Shown piece after piece: positions 20,454 through 31,272 of a stretch of 64,000 nt of DNA (its first letter is position 1; every line of letters starts with the position of its first letter). This DNA comes from Brachypodium distachyon (taxonomy: Eukaryota; Streptophyta; Magnoliopsida; Poales; Poaceae): contig NC_016132.3 of assembly GCF_000005505.3 (NCBI RefSeq), positions 25,410,501-25,474,500 of the forward strand. The letters are read 5' to 3'. A model generated the notes under the pieces. The model searched no databases and was not told where the DNA came from. It saw only the letters and a program-made list of their open reading frames with translations. The position numbers were made by a program, and so were the translations under genes.

Positions 20454-21874
20454 CCCAACGACAACCCCCGCCGCGCCGCCCAATGCCTACAGATCAGCGG
20501 AGCGGTCCAAACCTAGCGTCATCCGAGCTGCCATTGTTGTTTGGATTCCACGCCTCACGCCCGCATAGACGGACGTGAAAGGCAAGCGGCTTCCGCTCCT
20601 AGTAGCTTACCGAGAAGACGACCGAGGGGAGGGGAGGCTCAAAGCGAGAAAGACAGGGGAGAGATGATTCGGTAAAATTAAAAGTGGAGGCAGATTGCTT
20701 CACTCCTTGCCTCCTCGATTTGATTTGATTGGACAGTAACTCTCCCCTACTCAGGGATTAATAATGACGTCCTCGTGGAGTTGAGCCTACGATAAGTGTG
20801 CAATAATGCACTTTCCTCGGTGTACGCGACCCATTTCATTTACACTCCCCATTTTATTTTAGTACACTGTACGGGAGTAAACACCATTTTGTTTTTCAGG
20901 TAAAACTCCATTTTCTTCTTCTTTAATGTGGAATTTGTACGGCTATAGGAGTAGTACAATTACACATCTGCCAGCAGGTACTGTAGCCTGTAGGAGTAGT
21001 GTACCCAGGAAAGAATTTGACTTGATTTTCCGGTAGTAATTTCGTTGGTGGAGTAGTACACTAGTACTAGCAATTGACCCATCTCTGATTTGAAATGACT
21101 TGTCACTTATCGTTTCACTCGAGAAACCCAACTGAGCACTGATGATGATAGTACTGCTACTGGACCAGTCTGTAGCATGGAGTCGAGGAGGAGGGGATAA
21201 TTGATGCAGGCAGTTGGGGGACGCCAGCGGAGCCGCACAAGATCCAGCGGAGCGGTCAGCAGCGGAGGACTGGGGGGAGCAGGTGGCCTGCCCTGCAGCA
21301 GCGAGCGGCAATCAAAACGCGCGCCCCCGCGCAACAACTTGTCCGCATGTGGAGGCACGAGAAGAGACGAGACCGCGAGACCGCGCAGGGAAGGAAGGGA
21401 GTCAAGGGACCCGTTTGCCACATTCCCCGTCCCCTGCCGCCCAGTCCCCCCACGCACCGCACCACGCTAGCCCTGGAAGCCGGCCCCGGCCGCGCGCTCC
21501 GCGGTCGGGGTTCGTACGTGGCGTGCCTCGATTCGAGCGGCCCGCGCGGGTGCCTTGTGCGCGGCCCCTCGTCGGATGGCTGAATCGGACCTGCGCGGCC
21601 GGGGCGCGCCGGTTTTTGATTTCGGACTGTGCCGATGTCTCATGTGCGTGCGTCGTGTGCTGTGTGCCCCGCGGGTACGGACTCTGGCGAGAGTTGGTTG
21701 TCTCGTTTGGACTCATGACTTCTGACAGGCAGCAGAACGGCTAGCTCGTTGGATTTGATGAACTGTCGGGCTTTCAAAAGAATTACGCCGGTAAAAGAAG
21801 AGTTTCTTTTTAGGAAACCAGTAAAAGAAGGGTTTAAAAGTAACGGGAGATGAAATCACGAGTTTTACTTTTAG
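20454..21874. other. Upstream region of the RING gene
   Basis: Holds the promoter and 5' leader of the RING gene. A GC-rich patch at about 21200-21720 has overlapping open frames on both strands with no recognisable protein. The word 'cagcggagcggtc' occurs both near 20495 and near 21246. No gene is called. Confidence 0.45.
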
Positions 21875-21889
21875 GACGAAAGCAAAGTA

Positions 21890-23184
21890 TCCTTCTCTCC
21901 TAACCACACTAGCGTCGCCCGGGGTGGCTGCTTCCTCCCCGATGGCGTCTTCTTCCTTGGCGGCGCGATTCGGGCCGCCTCGAGCGGCGCACGGCGGCCT
22001 GGGGCAGGCGGTGTACCGCGGCGGCGTGGTGGCGCAGCTCTGCAGTCGTCGGCTCTGCGGCTTGGCGGCGCTGGTGCGGTGAGCTCCGGCGGCTCGCGTG
22101 GCCTCATGGTGGGGTGGTGCGGCTGCAAGGCTCCTCTTCTCGGCGGTGGTGGCCGGCGGCCGGATCCGGTCAGGTTTGGCCAGATCTGCTCCGGTTGGAG
22201 GTGTTGCAGCGGGTGGAGGTGAAGGTGGGCCAGTTGGTGGCGGGTGGGGAGACTTCGACGGGCGAAAGCCATGCCTCTGCTCGCTAACCGGAGCCAGCAG
22301 CGGTGACGTCCGAGGGCGCCACAACCTTCTATGAGGTGCTGTTGCGGCGTCGTCCTCTCCAACCATCCCCAAGGTGAGCTCCGGGGGAAACCCCAGGTTC
22401 AGAACCAGACGATGGCGGCGCTTGGCGCCGTTCCCCTTGTTGGAGGCATCATCTTTGGAGCTCACGCCGACCGGAGGGACCAGTGGATGGAGGCTCGCGG
22501 TCACGTTGCGACATGTGTGGCGACGACAATGATGGCAAGCGAGGCAGGGTCTCGGCGTGGCCTTCGGCGTTGACCATCTGTGGTTTTCTATGTTTGTCCT
22601 TGCAGCGATCTTTGCGGAAGCGGTGGTGTCGAAGCTGTGGCTTTGCAGAGTTCCCTTCTGTGTTTTGCTTGTGGTGAAGTGGGAGTCGCCGGCCGAGGGG
22701 GCTGTTGCCGATGACGATGACGCTATGGTGGACGCGTTGGGGGCTTCCTGCTAGGTGCCTCGTGGAAGGTAGTTCAATGTTCGGCGATCTAAATCGCAAG
22801 GCTTGCCTTTCTCCCTTTCGAGCTTGTTCTCGGAATCGAAGTTGCCTTGTCCTCGACATGGTGGCCGGCTGTTTGGCATAGGCCGGTATGGGCTCTGTGC
22901 GGCCTTTGTGGCATGGGTTTCGTTGGTGTTCGTTTGTTGTGAAATTGGAGTCGCCGGCTTGAGAAGTGATGTGTGATGACGATGACACCCGCGGGCGACT
23001 CTGACGGTCCCTCGCTGTGATGGTTTGTGTAGTGTGTGTGCTGGTAGCCAGGCCGGTCAGAGTTGCCCAAGGTGTTTGTGGACGTGTTGTTACGGTTTTT
23101 GCTCGGTTTTCCGCAAATTAACTGGGCAATTCTCTTTTACTTAATTAATGGATTGAGTCCTAAGGACTCCGGTTTCGAAAAAAA
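21890..23184 (+). mobile_element. Non-LTR retroposon without reverse transcriptase, perfect 15-bp target duplication
   Basis: The 15-bp word GACGAAAGCAAAGTA stands at 21875-21889 and again at 23185-23199. Between them is a 1295-bp unit with a GC-rich 5' half and a 3' end reading ttaattaatggattgagt, then ggactccggtttcg, then an A-run. That is the layout of a target-primed retroposon on the plus strand, and the 3' end resembles those of cereal LINEs. No reverse transcriptase, endonuclease or RNase H frame is present, so it must have moved in trans. It could be an internally deleted LINE or a separate non-autonomous family. Confidence 0.85.
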
Positions 23185-23371
23185 GACGAAAGCAAAGTAA
23201 AAGCACCTATGATGCACGTAGATCCGCAAATAGACCAGACCATGTCCATGCGACGTGAGCCCTTTTCGAACCACTCCTTCAACCGCCCACACGTTACCCT
23301 AGACAGTTTCCAGTCCACCAGTTTGAGAAGCGTAAAACAAATACAGATCCTGATGGATAGAACAAAACTAT

Positions 23372-26300
23372 GGTTGTCCTTATTCCCAAGGTGGATGATC
23401 CAGAGCGAGTGTCTCAGTTTAGGCCCATAAGTTTATGCAACGTTGTTTACAAAGTGATCTCAAAGATGCTTGCAAATAGACTCAAGGTGATTCTACCTGA
23501 TATTATTGATGAACATCAAAGTGCTTTTGTTCCTGGGAGACTCATCGCTGATAATATCCTCCTGGCCTATGAATGTGTGCATTCGATCAAGAAGAAGAAG
23601 GGGAAGAAGGGGCTGTGTGCGGTGAAGCTGGATATGCTCAAGGCCTATGACCGTGTTGAATGGTGATTTCTTGAAAAAATGATGTTGAGATTGAGCTTTG
23701 ACCCAAGATGGGTGAAGCTCATCATGGCTTGTGTGTCCTCCGTGCGATACCGTGTGCGGTTCAACTCAAATGTTACAAAGGGGTTCACTCCTACTAGGGG
23801 GATCCGTCAAGGAGACCCTCTTTCACCTTACTTGTTTCTCTTATGTGCGAAGGATTATCATCTTTTTTTATTGAATCATGTTGAGACGTCGGGAGATCTG
23901 GTGGGAGTTCGTGTGTGTCGTGATGCACCTATGGTTTCACATCTCCTCTTTGCGGATGACTCCTTGATCTTGATGGAGGCTGATATGCATAGTGCTTCAT
24001 CTCTCAAGCGTATTCTGGACTCCTACTATGCAAGTTCATGGCAGCTTGTAAGTGACGCTAAATCAAGTATCTATTTTAGTCCAAATACTTTGGTTGAAGA
24101 CCGAGTCATTGAATAATAAATACTTGGGGCTTCCTACTATGGTAGGAACTGATAGAAGTGATTGTTTTAAGCATTTGATCGAACACGTGAAGATAAAGAC
24201 CAGTGGATGGAAGGAGAAGATGTTGTCAGCCGGTGGAAAGGAAGTGCTCCTTAAGGCCGTTGCCCAATCTATGCCTGTATTTGCGATGACAGTATTCAAG
24301 ATTCCAAAAAACATTTGCAAAGGAATTACTGATGCTATGTCGCAGTATTGGTGGGGTGATGGTGACCAGAAAAAGGAGATACATTGGTTGGCATGGTGGA
24401 AAATGTGTATCCCGAAGAAGCTAGGAGGTATGGGATTTAGAGATTTACACATTGAAAGATCGAGTATGTCACAGAAGAGGGGGTGAATCTGACCAGTTTT
24501 AATTCTTTCTTCGAAATGAAGACTGAAGACTGAAGACAGTCACAGTACTTCAACAATTTAGATTACACATCAATTTTAGAGTTGCAGCGGAAAAAAAAAG
24601 ATGAACAGGTTTAGCAGCAGCAATGAAGACAGAACACAAGAATTAGTTATACTTCACAAAGAGCAAAAGTTGAGGAACGAAATCACCAAGACTGAAGACA
24701 CAGGGATTTGTTTTCGAAGTTCAGATTGTTGGCACAATCCTACGTCTCCGTTGAGGGAGCTGAGTCACACAAGACTCGCGGACACACAAGTCCACCCAAT
24801 CCTCCTGAGCTAAGACCGAAGTCTCGCCCAGTTACTCGTGGTAGTAAGTGATCTCCGGATCTTCACAGACTGGTTGATGGCAAATCACAATCTTCGGTTG
24901 CTCTTCAACACTGACTCCTAGCCGTCTAGATGATGCCAATCACCAAGAGTAACAAGTTTCAAGTGCTCGGCTAGAGAGGGGATCCCATTCTTCACACTCA
25001 GTTTAGCTCTAAGGGTTTTATCAGGTGTTCTTCAAAACAACTCACTCGGGATCACCACCGAACTCCTTCGGGGTGGGTCGTCTTATATAGCCTTGGCCAC
25101 AGCTGATCTAGCCGTTGTGACCCATTGGATAAAGTGAACTTTGAGACTCCAGCTCACACTTTATCACTTTGTCTCACAACGGTTAGATTAGGTGGTCAAG
25201 CACGAAAGCGACAGATTTTCAAACACATTTGAAATCAGAGTGAAGACTTCACGTGGAAGTTTCTGTGAAGCCTGAAATGCTTCATTCTTCACTCCGGCGA
25301 AAAACACTCACACAGAAAATGGTTTTCGCCTAAGCTGAACATGAAGAATAGGTTTCACCTAAACCAGCTCCACACTTCAAACCCCCCTTAATAGTACAGC
25401 GTTCCTATACTCAAGTGAAGGAAAACGCTACGGAAAGACTTATGAAGAATGCTATGCTTCACGTTCTTCACCGTTTTTCACTGAGTTCTTCATATTTCGC
25501 GCCAATACCTGTACTTCAATTTTTAGGGGTCATCGATGCTGGTTAAACCAACTCTTCTGAGGAACTAAAACCTGAAACATTCCGTGTAACTTATTAGTTT
25601 CTCAACCATGTTGTCATCATTCATCAAAACCCATAGAGGGGCAAGGTTTCCCTTTCACACATGTTTAATAAAGCAATGCTTGCTAAGCAATGTTGGCGTT
25701 TATTGGAGTAGCCTGATTCTTTATGTGCCAGAGTTCTGCGTGCGAGGTATTACCCGAACAGGAAGTTGTTGAAAGCAAAGCTGAAAAGCGGTAGTTCCTT
25801 CACCTGGCAAAGTGTGATCACGGGCATGGAAAATTTTAACCGTGGCTGCATTTGGCGTGTCAGAGATGGATCACAGATCGACATTTGGGAAGATGCATGG
25901 TTCCTACTAGCCCCACAAGGAAAATTGTCATGCCTCGTGGTCATGTTCTACTAAGCAAAGTTTCGGATCTTATTAATCCGGCAACTGGACGATGGGATGA
26001 GCTACTGGTACGTGATGTGTTCTGGTCCATTGACGCAAATAGAATTCTTGAGATCTCGATTGCTCCGACTGGAATGGAAGAATTCGTTGCTTGGCACCAT
26101 ACGAAGAACGGCCTCTTCAGCGTTCGTTCGGCGTACCATGCTGAGTGGGACTATCAGTTTGGAAGGAAGGAAGGAAAGAAATTGTCTGGGTGCTGGAAGA
26201 TCTCAAAGTAGTCCGGCGTGGGAGAAGCTTTGGCATCTTCGTGTTCCTGCAAAAATTAAGATCTATGGCTGGAGGGCCCTGCATGGTCTTGTTCCATGCT

Positions 26301-27145
26301 TGGGCATTGTTGCTAGTAGGCATATAAGTACAGTTAGCGGTTGCCCTGTTTGTGCAGCCGGATGTGAAGATATAATGCATGTGTTGTTTACATGCCAGTG
26401 AGCTCAGCAGGTCTGGGAGTGCCTGGGAATTAAGCATACTATTGCACTTGAGCATATTATTTGTAATACTGATGTTTGGGATCCTTTGGGCGGTATTGGA
26501 ATGCCGGAACTGGTTCTCACTGGTGCATGGTACATCTGGTGGGAGAGAAGACAATTAGTGCATGATGAAGCTATCCAATCTCCGCATAGATCGGCCATGG
26601 CAATTGGAGCCTTGACTGCTAATTACTGGTGTGCGTCTAAGAAAAAGGCAAAAGTGAAGAATATTGGCTGGACTAAGCCAACGGAAGAATTCCTGAAAAT
26701 AAATGTCGACGCTGCGTTTGACATTGATGAAGGTCGTGGGAGCATTGGAGCTGTGATCTGCGACTCCCATGGAAAATTCCTTGTTGCAGCTTGCCATGAA
26801 GTTCCTTTTGCTTCAGACGCTAAGATGGCTGAGGCTTATGCCCTCAGGGAAGGTATCTTTTTGGCTCAACATATTGGTTGCACGAAGTTTATTATCCAAT
26901 CAGACACTGTTAGATGATGGTTTTTCGGCTACCCAGGCGGCAGCCATCTTCTACGACTGTCGCATCTTGGCATCGGGATTCACGAAGGTTTGTTTTGAGC
27001 ATTGTCCTCGGGAAGCTAATATGTTGGCACATGAGTTAGCTAGGAATAGTTTTTGTTCGAAGTTATCTTGTTTTTGGGACGATGATCCCCCTAGTTTTAT
27101 TTTGCCTATGTTGATAAACGATGTAACTTTTTTTGATGATCAATA
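23372..27145 (+). pseudogene. LINE ORF2 remnant: reverse transcriptase, zf-RVT, RNase H
   Basis: RT blocks are readable in order: [55 protein letters not shown] and the catalytic FADDSL near 23955. A stop follows DRVEW at about 23664 and a frame change occurs near 24112. After the inserted LTR the frame resumes with MFNKAMLAKQCWR near 25661. The zf-RVT part contains CPVCAAGCEDIMHVLFTC, and a plant-type RNase H fragment has KINVDAAFD, then GAVICDSHG and AEAYALREG. Other frameshifts lie near 26210 and 26915. It is not functional. Confidence 0.9.
24453..25657 (+). mobile_element. Solo LTR nested in the LINE, 5-bp target duplication CACAT
   Basis: The 1205-bp unit begins TGAAAG and ends CTTTCA, with CACAT at 24448-24452 and 25658-25662. 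Removing the unit and one CACAT joins the LINE frame seamlessly (DLH then MFNKAML). A TATA box tcttatatag lies at 25081, so the promoter points forward. No primer-binding site, polypurine tract or gag/pol is present, so this is a solo LTR left after recombination between two LTRs. The superfamily was not determined. Confidence 0.92.
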
Positions 27146-27184
27146 AAGCTCGCCGAATGGCTTCCCCTAAAAAAAATACAGATC

Positions 27185-27428
27185 TAGTGAGTCCGATAAT
27201 ATTTTTTTTTACTAAACACAACATCGTTTCGACTTTCGACACAACTACATAGCTCAGCACAAAGTTGTTGCCCCAACTAAAATGAGCATCGGTTCGTAGT
27301 GCCACCCGCTTCACAATTCTGAACATATGGACAACGCTACATGTTGGAGAATGATCAGAAGCAAGTTGTTGGACTACCAACGATACAAAATAGGGGTAAA
27401 AATAAATGCTTCTTAGTTTCATTGGATT
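27185..27428. other. Short spacer between two LINEs
   Basis: AT-rich sequence with a T-run near 27201-27210. No gene is seen. Confidence 0.5.
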
Positions 27429-27442
27429 AACAAGAAGGACAT

Positions 27443-29246
27443 AAATCTGAGCAGATCTCTGTGATGAAAATTAACTATCATAAATCTGACTTGATCCCTA
27501 TGAATTTAGAGGAAGAGGAAATTAACTCACTCTCAAATCTTTGGTTGTAAGACAAGTGAGCTACCAATTACATATCTTGGAGTACCTTTACATCATAGTA
27601 AGCCGAGAAAAGAGGACCTCAACCTGTGGTAGATAAGGTCATTAAACGTGTAGCTGGATGGAGAGGTAGGCTACTCTCTTATGTAGGGAGGATCATTTTA
27701 ATCAGAGCCTACTTGGCAAGCATTCCTATCTACTTACTTTCTTTCATTAAATTCCCAAGTTGGGCCATCCATGCTATCAATTCAGAAATGTCACACTGTT
27801 TATGGGACAACCATGAGGGACACTTCAAATATCACCTAGCAAACTGGGAAATGATGCCCACTAAAAAAGAATATGGAGGTTTAGGAATTCCTAACCTAAG
27901 AGACGTTAATGTTACCTTACTTGCTTCATGGATACATAGATAAACCCTTGACTCAAACAAATTATGGAAACAAATTGTAGATTTTAACTACGATGGAAAC
28001 AAATTGTAGATTTTCACTACGATGCCTCAAACCCCAACATCTTTGCTTGTGACAAGGAGGTTGGATCTACTTTCTGGAAAGGAATAATGTGGGCCAGCAA
28101 TGCTGCCAAGCTGGGATACCAATGGATTGTGGGGGATGGCAAATCCATCCGTTCTTGGGAAGGTCAGTGGTTTGGAGGCTCTAGCCTAGCTATACAATTC
28201 TGGGACTTATATGTGATTTGTAATGAGCAGCTGGCAACTCTGGATGCTGTCTGGGATGGGATAGAAATTAACTCTCCTTTAGGAGAAATTTTGGGTCTAG
28301 GCTTCTAGGACAATGGGAGACTATATCTCAAATCCTGACTAGTGTAAAATTCGATACAGAGAAGGATCAGATGTTCTGGAAGCTCAATACCTCTGGTATC
28401 TACTCTTCACAATCTCTTTATGTTGTGGTTAATTTCAAGGGAGTGTGCTCTATTTATGTGCCTGCCTTATGGAACATCACAATTCCCCCCAAAGTTCGCA
28501 TGCCCTTGTGACTTTTGAGCAACAATAGATTACTTACTAGAGGTAACCTGGGCAAAAGACAAGAGTTAAACGACAAAACATGTCTTTTCTGTAGTGAACT
28601 AGAATCGGTTCACCACCTCTTTTTTTATTGTGTAAAAGGTAGCTAGAGCAATGCTTCATGTTCTAGTGGATATTATCCACAAACCTGAAATTACTTCTTA
28701 CCAACACTTAGCCACTTATTGGCTGTGCAATAAAAGAAAGGTGTTGCTAACATGATTACTGCTGCTTTAACTTGGACAATTTGGAAATTTCGTAATGATC
28801 TTCTATTTGCCCGTCATATTTGGTTAAATATACAGGTCATGTGGATGAAATTATTTCGCTTATTTAAGCGCTGGCAACCGCTTTGCCCAAAGAGGGACAG
28901 CCTGATCTGGGACAGGTGCCTGCTCCTGATGGAATGCAAAGCAACGAGGCTCCCCGATTGCGCTGATCAAGAAACGTCGAACATATGTAGTGGAGCCTGG
29001 GACACCCAACCTACTGGAACCGAAGTTTACTCTGAAGCTATTCTGAAGCAAAACAAGAATTGAAAAAAGCTAGAGTCAAAAGATAGCTGCAAGTAGTCCC
29101 TGTTACCCTTTATGTGTTTTTGGTAGACCCTGCTCCTTAGAGTTTATGCAATTCAGCACCTGGTGCTTGTAATCGGAGCTTAAACTGACAAATATTGTTT
29201 CGTTTCTGTGGAAATGGAACGGGGCAAAAAGCCTTTGATCTAAAAA
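27443..29246 (+). mobile_element. 5'-truncated LINE (second family)
   Basis: Target duplication AACAAGAAGGACAT lies at 27429-27442 and 29247-29260, with an A-run before the right copy. Broken frames show the end of a LINE ORF2: ITYLGVPLHHSKPRK, then GWRGRLLSYVGRIILIRA and KKEYGGLGIPNLRD. A degraded zf-RVT part near 28590 has TCLFC, then ESVHHLFFYC. Stops at 27942, 28306 and elsewhere make it non-functional. The sequence differs clearly from the LINE at 23350, so it belongs to another lineage. Confidence 0.9.
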
Positions 29247-29260
29247 AACAAGAAGGACAT

Positions 29261-31272
29261 TGTTTGATATCCTGCGAATTTCTCTTAGAATCCCTTTGAT
29301 TTGTGAGTAGTCCTCATGGGCTGAGGCCCGAGGCCGATTCTCGTAGCCCCATGAACACATGAAAATGATATTTACGATTTGATTTGTCCATATACATTGT
29401 GCAATATATTTGGCTCGTGTCTCTTTCTCAATCGCTATGACTTGCAGGTAATCGAAGATCAGTACGTAACATGCAGGGAAAAGAGGAAGACATACATAAA
29501 GGTGTTAATCAATAAAGTTAACAGGATAGTTGGATCCGATTCTCTGGGGAAAAACAATGACGTCATGAACGCTAACATGTTGGTACTGTATTATTAACCT
29601 TAAATAACCGAAACAACCCCACTGGACAGGAATTGGACTAAGACTGGGCAATATGATCTACAAGTCCGCGATAGTAGGTTGTGGTGTTATACGGGCACGT
29701 CACCCACTTATAAATTTGTCAATTATATAATAGTATATTTCGATGCTTATTGCCTAATGCACAATCCATTACATGTGCACTAAGCTGCAGGTGAAACAAA
29801 TGCCCTGGGCTATTCCTCCATATTGATAACAACCCTCTTAAGAAAATTGTGTTGTCCGTGAACAAGAACTCAATGCGATTAAGAAAGATTCGAAGAAGTG
29901 CCTTCACCTAGCATACACTTCTGGCTCGATAAACCTAGGTCACCAGAGGAAATGGTATACTACACTCGAAATTGGATCGAAGGTAATCATCCACCAACCC
30001 TCATCCAAGTTAGGTATGTTCCTGTAAAACCAACCAAGTTACGTAGTTCGACATAACTAAATCACAAGGCGGGAGAGAGAGGTTGTAGGAGGAAGGATGA
30101 GAAGCACGAAGCATAAACCGTGTTGCCGGTCACAGAAGGAGAAAAGAGAGTTATGAGCTCTGCCCGATAGTAGTTAGGAGCAAGAATGGGGGATGTCAGC
30201 AACAAGAAGAGAAAGGGGTGCCTACAAGTAGGGTGTCTGTGGGTGGGGGGGGGGGGGAGCTGTTGTAATTGTTGTGAAGGTATTGCATCATCAAGCCGAA
30301 GAGGGAATGAGGGATACGGAGGCAGAGTGATAGCTTCTCCAATTTTATTGTTTCGGCTCGAGTGGCATTTTAGAGACAATTCATGGAAACCTAACCAGTG
30401 AAAAGACAAACCATCAAAATACCACCGGAGTTGGAGCAAAATTTTTGTTAGTGGGGTATAAGTGAGACCAAAGCGTCAGCGTACCACAAAAGAAGAGGGA
30501 AGTGTCAAATTCCCCAAACCGGCAACTGTCGGTTGCATGGGTCTACCATTGCCAATGACGTGACGTTGTGCAACAGTACATGTCATCTGGTGTAGGGATG
30601 CAAATAGAATCCTGGGATGTTCAGATTCTAGGTCATTAAGATTTGCTAGTTGATTTTGTTTTGCTTAAACTAGTAAACAATACAAAAATATTGACAATAA
30701 AAAGAGACACAAACGGGATGCTGTTTGCCCTAATTTGTTGGCCAACCATTTGTTTGCCGCCAAGCTGAACATATTATGATCGATGCCGGGATCTATGGGT
30801 CGTTTGGTTTGAGCCTAGCTTTGGCTACGGAAAAATTGGTTTCTCAAAATACAACTTTTTGCTTGTCCGTGAGTTGACCGATTTTGACAAAAAATAAATT
30901 AGAGTTGACAAAGTAGCAATTTCATGCCAAAAATTGACAAACATTCTGATAAAGACCAAATTTCCGGCCATGATTTTTTTTTTGGCTTGGTGCACTTTAA
31001 CAACAGGACAACAATCCTACACATAGGCACGTCACAGAGTGGTCCAAAGGGGAATCGAGATCCAACTCCAGCTCGGGGCGCAGCCGTGGCTGCCGCGCAT
31101 CGGCGCATGTACCGGCTTTCGGCTTACCGTGCCGCACCACCGTGGGCTATGGAAAAGGAGGCCTCTCACAACTCACAAGGCGGAAGAAGTCCGATCCGGA
31201 CTCACCTAACGGCAGAAGCAGAGGTCGGCAGGTCGCCTCTTGTCTACGCGCAAACAAGCAGAGGAACCATCG
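29261..31272. other. Intergenic region upstream of the CCR4-like gene
   Basis: No gene recognised. A G-run of about 14 lies at about 30243-30256. The word 'gggtcgtttggtttgag' near 30796 resembles the start of a Tourist-type MITE, but I could not find the matching end. The last 250 bp are GC-rich and probably hold the promoter and leader of the next gene. Confidence 0.45.

Larger units (their letters stand above)
23350..27173 (+). mobile_element. 5'-truncated L1-type LINE, interrupted by a solo LTR
   Basis: Target duplication aaatacagatc lies at 23339-23349 and 27174-27184, with the A-run just before the right copy. The LINE begins inside the reverse transcriptase and runs through the zinc-knuckle (zf-RVT) region to an RNase H domain. 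Without the inserted LTR it is about 2.6 kb. It is dead: premature stops and frameshifts are described under the coding entry. Confidence 0.9.

Noticed and set aside
20454..20483. Ten-codon N-terminal extension of the RING protein
   Set aside because: The codon at 20483 is TTG; the first real ATG is at 20453.
21713..22504. A 263-codon minus-strand frame in the RT-less retroposon
   Set aside because: It is Pro/Ala/Arg-rich, as expected from GC-rich DNA read in a wrong frame, and it runs across the retroposon border at 21890.
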